From FEN-1191 sp036490715 (lineage in GTDB: Bacteria > Pseudomonadota > Gammaproteobacteria > Steroidobacterales > Steroidobacteraceae): 64,000 bases of DNA. Positions within the stretch are counted from its first letter, which is position 1; the number at the start of each line of letters is the position of its first letter. The stretch spans positions 14,812 to 78,811 of the forward strand of contig DASXDL010000010.1 in assembly GCA_036490715.1 (NCBI GenBank), read 5' to 3'. The position numbers were made by a program, and so were the translations under genes. Of this stretch, positions 58,285 through 64,000 are shown piece by piece. The notes beneath the pieces are model-generated. The model saw only the letters and a program-made list of their open reading frames with translations. It was not told the DNA's origin and searched no databases.

Positions 58285-60246
58285 ATGCGACGGACCGGGA
58301 CGGTGGCGGCGGCGATGACGTTGGCATGCGGCGCGGCGTGCATCGCGCCGCCGCTGAGCGCGCAGCCGCCGCGCAATATCGTGATCTTCGTCGCCGATGG
58401 GCTGCGCGCCGGCTCGGTCAATTCAACCGACGCGCCGACGCTGGACGCGCTGCGCGCGCGCGGTGTGAGCTTCGTCAACAGCCACTCGCTGTTTCCGACC
58501 TTCACCACCCCGAATGCCTCCGCGATCGCGACCGGCCATTACCTGGGTGACACCGGCGATTACAGCAATGCGCTGTATCCGGGCTACCGGCCGTTCGACG
58601 GCGGCAATTTCGGCCATGCCAGCGCCGGCGCCGGCGCCATTCCGTTCGTGGAAAACGATGCGGTGCTGGGCGACCTGGACGATCACTTCGAGGGCAACTA
58701 TCTGGGTGAGGACACGTTGCTGTCGCTGGCGCGCTCACCCACGCATCGCTACGGCACCGCCGCGATCGGCAAGCTCGGGCCGGCGGCGATCCAGGATGTC
58801 GCGCAGCTGGCGCCGGTACAGCGCGCCTTCATCGTGCCGCAAACCATCCTGATCGATGATGCCACGGGTGCCGAGGCCCCACCGCTGGCCGCTGACGTGC
58901 GCTCGGCGCTTGCGCAGGCCGGATTGCCGCCAGCGACGCCGGCACGACAGCAGCCCGCCGGCGACAGTCACACACCCGGCACGCTCCAGGCCAACACCGT
59001 TCAGCAGCAGTACTTCATCGCCGCCACCACGCGCGCGGTGCTGCCGCTGCTGCGCCGGCGCGGCCGGCCATTCGTGCTGGTGTATTGGTCGCGCGATCCG
59101 GACGGCAGCCAGCACAATCAGGGCGACAGCCTCAATGCACTGTCACCGGGCATCAACGGGCCGACCTCGAAGGCCGGGGTGCGCAACGCCGACGACAACC
59201 TGCGGCAGATTCTCGATTACCTGCGCGCCGATGCGCAGCTGGCGGCCTCGACCGACGTCATCGTAACGTCCGATCACGGCTTTGCCACCATCAGCAAGCA
59301 CGATGTCGACGCCGGCCATCGGGCCACCGCCAGCTACAGCGCCCGCCAGCATTACCAGGACGTTCCGGACGGGTTTCTGCCACCCGGATTCCTGGCGATC
59401 GACCTGGCGCAGGCACTGAAGCTGCCGCTGTACGACCCGGACCGGATCACCAATCTCGAGGACGGCACAGCCGGCTACCTGCGCATCGGCGAGGGTGCCC
59501 ATCCGCGCGTCGGCCACGGCCTGATCGGCGGCAGTGGCCGCGCGCTCGATCACACCGATGCGCAGGTGGTGGTCGCCGCCAACGGCGGCTCCGACCTGAT
59601 CTACCTGCCGAACGGAACCGCGGCTCTGGCACAGCGCCTGGTCGGCATTCTTGCATCGCTCGATTACGTCGGCGCGCTGTTTGCCGATGATCGCTTCGGC
59701 GCCTTGCCCGGAGCACTGCCGTTGTCGAGCATCGCGCTGCGCGGACACAGCAAGCTGCCGCGGCCGGCGATCGTGGTGAGCTTCACCACGTTTGCGCTGG
59801 CCGCGAGCGAGGCCGCCAGCGACAACCCGTTGCAGAATGCGATCCAGATCGCCGACACGCCGCTGCAGCAGGGCCAGGGCATGCATGGCAGCTTCGGTCG
59901 CGACAATACCTACAATTTCATGGCCGCCATCGGCCCGGATTTCAAGTCGCACTACCGCGACTCGTTGCCGGTGAGCAACGCCGACATCGTTCCCACGGTG
60001 CTGCGGATCCTGCGCTGGTCGGCGGCTGCGCATGGCGCGTTGACCGGCCGCGCGCTGGTCGAGGCGCTGGTCGGCGAGGGCAGCTCAAAAGAGCGCAACG
60101 AACGCTGTGTGGTGCAATCGCCACCGACAGCCGATGGACGCCGTACGGTGCTGGAATATCAGCGCTTTCGCGCACGGCTGTATCCGGACCAGGCCGCGCT
60201 GGGCATCGTCCTACAGCAGGACAGGACCGGTTGCCAAAAGCACTGA
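58285..60246 (+). CDS. Exported type I phosphodiesterase/nucleotide pyrophosphatase-like enzyme
   Basis: A 653-residue member of the alkaline phosphatase superfamily (phosphodiesterase/NPP group). A signal peptide ends near residue 26 (PPLSA). Metal-site residues are visible: Asp38 in VADGL, the likely nucleophile Thr74 in FPTFTTPNAS, an Asp/His pair in SRDPDGSQHNQGDS, Asp-His in TSDHGF, and a late His in MHGSFGRDN. The substrate is unknown. GGAGG lies 10 bp before the ATG at 58285; the frame also opens at 58234, without a better site. It may be transcribed with luxI, 54 bp upstream. Confidence 0.85.
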   Translation: MRRTGTVAAAMTLACGAACIAPPLSAQPPRNIVIFVADGLRAGSVNSTDAPTLDALRARGVSFVNSHSLFPTFTTPNASAIATGHYLGDTGDYSNALYPGYRPFDGGNFGHASAGAGAIPFVENDAVLGDLDDHFEGNYLGEDTLLSLARSPTHRYGTAAIGKLGPAAIQDVAQLAPVQRAFIVPQTILIDDATGAEAPPLAADVRSALAQAGLPPATPARQQPAGDSHTPGTLQANTVQQQYFIAATTRAVLPLLRRRGRPFVLVYWSRDPDGSQHNQGDSLNALSPGINGPTSKAGVRNADDNLRQILDYLRADAQLAASTDVIVTSDHGFATISKHDVDAGHRATASYSARQHYQDVPDGFLPPGFLAIDLAQALKLPLYDPDRITNLEDGTAGYLRIGEGAHPRVGHGLIGGSGRALDHTDAQVVVAANGGSDLIYLPNGTAALAQRLVGILASLDYVGALFADDRFGALPGALPLSSIALRGHSKLPRPAIVVSFTTFALAASEAASDNPLQNAIQIADTPLQQGQGMHGSFGRDNTYNFMAAIGPDFKSHYRDSLPVSNADIVPTVLRILRWSAAAHGALTGRALVEALVGEGSSKERNERCVVQSPPTADGRRTVLEYQRFRARLYPDQAALGIVLQQDRTGCQKH

Positions 60247-60312
60247 GTTAGTATTCTTCCACGGCAGTAGCGGCGCCGCGAGCCGTGACTAACAGCTATG
60301 GAAGTACATACA

Positions 60313-60660
60313 ATGGCAACCAGAAGAAAGCATCCGACCCCTCGTCCCGTGGACAGCGACCAGCTCTACGAGCACCTGCAGGCAGTGATTCGCGATTCTG
60401 ACGCCTTGTTGAAGGCGTCCGCGTCCTATGCTGGCGATAAGATCGACGAGGCCAAGGCGCAGGCGACCGAGTCGCTGGCGGCGGCCAAAGAGGCAGCTAA
60501 GGAACGTCTGGCCAATATGCAGGAAGGCCTGATGGATCAGACGCGCGAGTACGCCGAGCGCGGCGATCAGTACGTGCGGGAAAACCCCTGGCAGTCGGTG
60601 GGCTTTGCCGCGCTGGCCGGCTTCGTACTGGGTGCTGTGCTGCTGCGTTCCCGCGACTGA
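60313..60660 (+). CDS. YqjD/ElaB-type DUF883 protein
   Basis: A 115-residue protein of the DUF883 family. A basic start is followed by amphipathic Ala/Glu/Lys-rich helices (about 25-85) and a C-terminal membrane segment SVGFAALAGFVLGAVLLRSRD-like, ending in Arg/Asp. In E. coli, YqjD is a tail-anchored inner-membrane protein that binds ribosomes in stationary phase. GGAAG lies 8 bp before the ATG at 60313; the ATG at 60298 lacks a ribosome-binding site. It opens the yqjD-yqjE-yqjK-like group. Confidence 0.88.
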   Translation: MATRRKHPTPRPVDSDQLYEHLQAVIRDSDALLKASASYAGDKIDEAKAQATESLAAAKEAAKERLANMQEGLMDQTREYAERGDQYVRENPWQSVGFAALAGFVLGAVLLRSRD

Positions 60661-60682
60661 TCGGCCCGATGGGCATCCCCGC

Positions 60683-61087
60683 ATGATTGAATCTCCGGGG
60701 AGACCTGCCGAGCCGCGCCTCAGCGGCTTTCTGAATTCGGTCGGCCAACTGGCCATGACTGCGCTGGAGATGGCGCATACCCGTCTGGAGCTGGCCTTCC
60801 TGGAACTGCAGGAAGGGCTCGAGAGCCTGGTCAGTCTGGTGCTGTGGGGCGCCATCGCGGTGCTGGCGGCCTTCATGGGGCTGCTGTTCGGCGGGCTGGC
60901 GCTGATCTTCGCTTTCTGGGACACACATCGCATCCTGGTGGCGGTGCTGCTGATGGTCGGATTCCTGCTGCTGGCCACGCTGGCCGCGTGGGCAGCTCTG
61001 GCCAAGGTGCAGCTACAGCGAAATCTGTTCGGCGCCACCTTGGGCGAGCTGGCCAAGGATCGCACCATCGTCGGGCCCGTGCCGTGA
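60683..61087 (+). CDS. YqjE-type inner-membrane protein (phage-holin-like family)
   Basis: A 134-residue protein with two central membrane segments (about 50-75 and 80-105), the layout of YqjE/holin superfamily III. The preceding region has 'FLNSVGQLAMTALEMAHTRL'. It follows the YqjD-like gene and overlaps the next gene by 4 bp (GTGA). Its function is unknown; in E. coli the trio is under stationary-phase control. Confidence 0.83.
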   Translation: MIESPGRPAEPRLSGFLNSVGQLAMTALEMAHTRLELAFLELQEGLESLVSLVLWGAIAVLAAFMGLLFGGLALIFAFWDTHRILVAVLLMVGFLLLATLAAWAALAKVQLQRNLFGATLGELAKDRTIVGPVP

Positions 61088-61380
61088 CGCCGCGAGCGGC
61101 CGAATTCGCCCGTCGCCGTGGCGTACTGCAGCTGCGCTGTACCGCGCAGCGCATACGACTGGCCGGCGCACTGGGCGTGATCGAGCAGGATCTGCACAAA
61201 GTCGAGCACGGATTATCGGTGGTGAAGAAATTCAGCCTGTCGCCGCTGGTGCTCGCCGGCGGCATCCTGGCGCTCGGACTGGGCGCCGGTCGCAGCGCCG
61301 GATTTTTGAGCCGCGCCTTTCTCATCTTCGACACCGTGCAGCGCATCCGCCGTACGCTGGCACACAGGAGTGAGTCATGA
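61084..61380 (+). CDS. YqjK-like protein
   Basis: A 98-residue basic protein with one hydrophobic stretch (FSLSPLVLAGGILALGLGAG). The N-terminal half is Arg-rich ('RRRGVLQLRCTAQRIRLAG'). It has the size and place of YqjK, third in the yqjDEK group. The start is GTG overlapping the YqjE-like stop; its own stop overlaps the ATG of the small gene at 61377. Confidence 0.72.
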   Translation: MTPRAAEFARRRGVLQLRCTAQRIRLAGALGVIEQDLHKVEHGLSVVKKFSLSPLVLAGGILALGLGAGRSAGFLSRAFLIFDTVQRIRRTLAHRSES

Positions 61381-61556
61381 CGTCACCCAAAGTCCCGCCA
61401 CCCGCCGTCGGCCGGCCCGCTCCCAAGCCTGAGCCCGCAGCCACCGAATCGGGCGCTTCGAAGGCGGACGAGAAGCTCGATCGGGAACTGGACCAGGAGC
61501 TCGATGACAGCTTTCCGGCCAGCGATCCGCTGCCCTGGAGCCACGAGGTCAAGTGA
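61377..61556 (+). CDS. 59-residue acidic/proline-rich protein with DDSFPASDP motif
   Basis: A short protein that starts with ATG overlapping the preceding stop (ATGA). The first 25 residues are proline/alanine-rich; the second half is acidic and ends with LDDSFPASDPLPWS. The D-(D/E)-x-F-P-A-S-D-P motif recurs in many small proteobacterial proteins of unknown function. The overlap, codon use like its neighbours, and the motif make it likely to be real. It appears to be the last gene of the yqjDEK-like operon. Confidence 0.72.
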   Translation: MTSPKVPPPAVGRPAPKPEPAATESGASKADEKLDRELDQELDDSFPASDPLPWSHEVK

Positions 61557-61572
61557 ACCGGCGGTTAGCGCA

Positions 61573-62112
61573 TTGAGCCCGCCTCATTTCCGTCTGACCG
61601 TCCCGGTCGCCGCCGTCGATCACAGCCTGGGTCCGGCGCATGCACCGGTGAGCGTGGTCGAATATGGCGATTTTGAATGTCCGAATTGCAAGCAGGCCGC
61701 GCCCGCGGTCAAGCTGCTGCTGGAGCGCTTCGCTGAGCGCGTGCGCTTTGTCTTTCGGCACTTTCCGCTCGAGGAAGTGCACCCGCACGCGCTGGCGGCG
61801 GCCGAGGCGGCCGAATGCGCCGCGGCGCAGGGGCGTTTCTGGCCGATGCACGACCTGCTGTTCGAACATCAGTTACATCTCAAGACGCAGCAGCTGCAGG
61901 GCTACGCGCAGCAGCTGCAACTTGACCTGACGCGCTACACCGCCGAGACCGACGATCACGTCTACCTGCAGCGCATCCGCGAACACCAGCAGGGCGGACG
62001 CGACAGCGGTGTGCGCGGCACGCCGACATTCTTTGTCAACGGCCGCATCCAGGACGTCTCATTCGGCATGCATGCGCTGTTCCACGCGGTGGAGGCGCAG
62101 TTGCAGGCCTGA
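61573..62112 (+). CDS. DsbA-like thioredoxin-fold protein
   Basis: A 179-residue protein of the DsbA/thioredoxin_4 group. The active site is CPNC in YGDFECPNCKQAAP, and the cis-proline loop is VRGTPTFFVNGR. There is no signal peptide, so it probably acts in the cytoplasm, as in relatives with the 'LGPAHAPVSVVEYGDFECP' terminus. The most reasonable start is TTG at 61573. An in-frame ATG at 61504 would overlap the small gene upstream. The stop abuts the opposite-strand stop at 62113. Confidence 0.85.
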   Translation: MSPPHFRLTVPVAAVDHSLGPAHAPVSVVEYGDFECPNCKQAAPAVKLLLERFAERVRFVFRHFPLEEVHPHALAAAEAAECAAAQGRFWPMHDLLFEHQLHLKTQQLQGYAQQLQLDLTRYTAETDDHVYLQRIREHQQGGRDSGVRGTPTFFVNGRIQDVSFGMHALFHAVEAQLQA

Positions 62113-62640
62113 TCAGCGCTGCTCGCCCGATTTCTGCTCGCAGGCTTCGACCAGCTTGCTGGAAAACTGACTGATCGCGACCCGGGCTTCGCTCCAGGGG
62201 TCGCGAGCCGGCGAGATCGGCGGCAACGTATCGCTGAAGTACCGATGCGTGACGGTGGCGAGCACCTTGCCGTCCGACCCCAGCACCCGTCCGGTCAGGG
62301 CCGCCCCGCCGTTGCGATACACCGTGCGGATCGGATCGAGCCCCGGCTCATCGCTCTGCTGTTTCATGGTCGGATGCGTGGGGGCGGCCCGATCCACCAC
62401 CACGTTGAGATCCAGCCGGCAGCTGCCGTGAGCGGCCTTGAGCGACTGCGACACCGTCTGGGCAATCTCCGAGCGCAGCGTGGGCACCTCCCGGGCGCCG
62501 TACTGGGCCTCGAAGGTGTGCTCGTAACCGGGTGCAAACTGCACCGAATCGGGCGAAAAATCAGCTGCCATCGCCATCGGCAGGCCGGTCAGCACGGTCA
62601 CGACGACGAACATCGACTGGGAATGGAAGCAGCGGCTCAT
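62113..62640 (-). CDS. Secreted protein of unknown function
   Basis: I do not recognise this family. The 175-residue protein has a signal peptide ending in MAMAA (about residue 26). The mature part has two cysteines (GSCRLD, VEACEQ). Its middle has 'GAALTGRVLGSDGKVLATVT' and a 'DPWSEARVAISQFSSKLVEA' helix near the end. That layout recalls small periplasmic proteins that assemble on other envelope components, but I cannot assign one. GGAGG lies before its ATG, and a TATAAT on the minus strand (62678-62673) beside an 18-bp dyad could be its promoter. Confidence 0.7.
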   Translation of the reverse strand: MSRCFHSQSMFVVVTVLTGLPMAMAADFSPDSVQFAPGYEHTFEAQYGAREVPTLRSEIAQTVSQSLKAAHGSCRLDLNVVVDRAAPTHPTMKQQSDEPGLDPIRTVYRNGGAALTGRVLGSDGKVLATVTHRYFSDTLPPISPARDPWSEARVAISQFSSKLVEACEQKSGEQR

Positions 62641-62672
62641 GGGGCGTCCTCCGTCACGAGGGTCGTGCGAAA

Positions 62673-62700
62673 ATTATATATCCCGTGGGTGCCCCCACGG
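62673..62700. promoter_or_regulatory. TATAAT and perfect CCGTGGG/CCCACGG dyad in the divergent gap
   Basis: The minus strand has TATAAT (62678-62673) toward the secreted protein at 62640. Directly upstream lies CCGTGGG-TGCC-CCCACGG (62683-62700), a perfect 7-bp inverted repeat. It sits where the -35/-10 spacer would be, so a protein bound there could control the gene, or both divergent genes. No strong -35 was found. Confidence 0.4.
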
Positions 62701-62734
62701 CGGACAGGCGTTGCTTGAGTTTGAGGGAGTCATC

Positions 62735-63382
62735 ATGAAGGTCTCGCTTCCGGCGCTGCTGAGCGTCAACGGTGGATATGTAGACAGCGCAGGCTTCCTG
62801 GCGTTGCAGGGCCTATTCAGTTCGCACGTGACCGGCAATTTCGTCACTCTGGGAGCGGCGCTGGTGCTGGGAACCACCGGCGTGGTCGCCAAGCTGATCG
62901 CGCTGCCGCTGTTCTGCCTGGTGGTCGCCCTGGTGCGCCTGATGGGCTACGTGCTCGCGCCGCGCGGGGCGCAGTTGCCGGTGCTGATCGGCGTGATGGT
63001 GGTGCTGCTGGCGGCGGCGGCGGTGCTGGCGGTACGCCTGGGTCCGTTTCCCAACGGTGACGTCTGGCCAGCGCTGGTCACCGGCATGACGCTGGTTTCG
63101 GCGATGGCGGTGCAGAATGCGGCACAGCGCCTGCACCTGGGCGCGATGCCGCCGACGACGATCATGACCGGCAACGCCACCCAGGCGATGATCGACGTGG
63201 TGGACCTGCTGCGCGGCACGATCAAAGAGGATCCGGCCCGCCAGCGCCTGCGCAACATCGCCCTGAACATGCTCGGCTTCGCGTTGGGCTGCGCGCTGGC
63301 GGCCGTGCTGTTCGAATACGTGCAGACCTGGTGCTTCGCGGTGCCGCCAGTGCTGGCGGCCATAGCGCTGGCGCTGGCCTGA
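62735..63382 (+). CDS. DUF1275 (YoaK-type) membrane protein
   Basis: A 215-residue integral membrane protein with about six hydrophobic segments. The DUF1275 signature is seen in NGGYVDSAGFLALQGLFSSH followed by VTGNF, and again in 'PTTIMTGNATQAMIDV'. Function is not known; members are widespread in proteobacteria and actinobacteria. GAGGGAG lies 6 bp before the ATG at 62735. It is divergent from the secreted protein at 62640. Confidence 0.87.
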   Translation: MKVSLPALLSVNGGYVDSAGFLALQGLFSSHVTGNFVTLGAALVLGTTGVVAKLIALPLFCLVVALVRLMGYVLAPRGAQLPVLIGVMVVLLAAAAVLAVRLGPFPNGDVWPALVTGMTLVSAMAVQNAAQRLHLGAMPPTTIMTGNATQAMIDVVDLLRGTIKEDPARQRLRNIALNMLGFALGCALAAVLFEYVQTWCFAVPPVLAAIALALA

Positions 63383-63475
63383 CAAGCGGCGCCAGGAGTA
63401 GGATACCGACAGCCGGCCCGGCACAGGATCGTCGTAAGTGGCTGGCGTATCAAACAAAATAGAGGGATCTAAGTC

Positions 63476-63967
63476 ATGAATCGCAACATGTTTGCTGCCT
63501 GCGCGGTGGCAGCGGCCTCGGTCGGTCTGGCCTTGTCTGCTTACGCCGCTGATCTGCCCAAGAGCGGGAAATATTCCGCTCATTACGGTTGGACCTTCTC
63601 CGGCGAGGTGCAAAAGCTCGGACCTGACCGCACCGTCTACGCCGGTACCTTGCCGGGCGTGATCTTCAACAACGACGGCAAGGGCTTCATGCACAAGGCG
63701 CGCGTCGATTGCACTCTCTATAACGATGTCAACAAGGGGCACGCCAACGCTACCGGCACCTGCGTGGTCACGGATGCCGATGGTGACAAGGTGTTCGTCG
63801 AGTGGCATTGCGCCGGCCCGATGCCAACCTGTCCCGGGACCGAGCGCTTTGTCGGCGGCACTGGCAAGTACACCGGCATCGCCGGGGATCAGAAATTCCA
63901 GGGCAATTTCATCGGCGAGACCGGCGCGGGCTGGTCCGATTGGACCGGCGAGTACAAGATTCCCTGA
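63476..63967 (+). CDS. Secreted protein of unknown function, likely beta-rich
   Basis: I do not recognise this 163-residue protein. A signal peptide ends in SAYA (about residue 24). The mature part is rich in Gly, Thr, Lys and aromatic residues with alternating pattern, which suggests a beta barrel or sandwich. Four cysteines (VDCTLY, TCVVT, WHCAG, PTCPG) could form two disulfides. The segment 'GGTGKYTGIAGDQKFQG' resembles the turns of small allene-oxide-cyclase-like barrels, but this is a guess. GAGGGA lies before the ATG. The final 33 bases of the window hold nothing I can identify. Confidence 0.75.
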   Translation: MNRNMFAACAVAAASVGLALSAYAADLPKSGKYSAHYGWTFSGEVQKLGPDRTVYAGTLPGVIFNNDGKGFMHKARVDCTLYNDVNKGHANATGTCVVTDADGDKVFVEWHCAGPMPTCPGTERFVGGTGKYTGIAGDQKFQGNFIGETGAGWSDWTGEYKIP

Positions 63968-64000
63968 CAGTCAGGGAAGCCCTGGGTAGCGGCGCTGGAC

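Noticed and set aside
1..64000. Mobile elements, CRISPR arrays, toxin-antitoxin or defence genes
   Set aside because: None seen. Gene order is largely conserved housekeeping; I found no transposase, integrase, repeat-spacer array or paired small genes of the expected type.

Overview
The window is a GC-rich stretch of bacterial chromosome, densely packed with housekeeping genes. zipA, ihfB, the ubiG neighbourhood, the rimP-nusA-infB-rbfA-truB-rpsO-pnp cluster and the gyrA-serC-pheA-hisC-aroA-cmk-rpsA-ihfB supraoperon all point to a gammaproteobacterium. A SAM-I riboswitch in front of metX, a TrpR-like regulator heading the his operon, a cysteine-poor DksA and a short type I QueF fit the Xanthomonadales/Nevskiales side of that class. 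I cannot name a genus. I saw no transposase, phage gene, CRISPR array, rRNA or tRNA.

Layout. 1-1302: minus-strand start of the histidine operon (hisR-like, hisG, hisD cut by the window edge). 1415-3861: methionine operon metX-metB behind a SAM-I riboswitch. 3982-6472: a secreted protein, a cardiolipin-synthase-like lipoprotein and a lone receiver domain. 6469-14998: transcription/translation cluster rimP to pnp, with an attenuator-like leader. 15016-16968: minus-strand phaR, dksA and queF. 17030-23466: smc-zipA-ligA (chromosome folding, division, DNA ligation). 23486-25167: ppiC-like, bolA, yciB on the minus strand. 25212-29629: yciO, trpS, scpA, scpB and a RluB-like gene whose catalytic motif is lost. 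29592-33002: minus-strand ubiG-mupP/gph-rmuC-yciK.

33126-44514: gyrA, then serC-serA-pheA-hisC-aroA-cmk-rpsA-ihfB, linking serine and aromatic synthesis to CMP kinase and ribosomal protein S1. 44640-47633: galU, then motAB behind a sigma-28-type promoter. 47718-50319: cbs and cystathionine gamma-lyase, the reverse of the metX-metB route. 50333-56335: tamA-tamB, the outer-membrane assembly module. 56340-58230: a quorum-sensing locus, luxR divergent from an RsaM-like gene and luxI. 58285-63967: an exported phosphodiesterase, a yqjD-yqjE-yqjK-type operon ending in a 59-residue protein, a DsbA-like protein, two uncharacterised secreted proteins and a DUF1275 membrane protein.

Most of the window is ordinary. 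The points worth attention are regulatory or degenerate: a 24-bp dyad on the hisR promoter; two mutually exclusive pairings that could make the SAM-I riboswitch a translational switch; the RluB-like protein without its catalytic aspartate; a TrpRS with an iron-sulfur-type cysteine motif; and the luxR/rsaM-like/luxI locus with a dyad in its divergent promoter region. I do not see convincing evidence for a wholly new multi-gene system.
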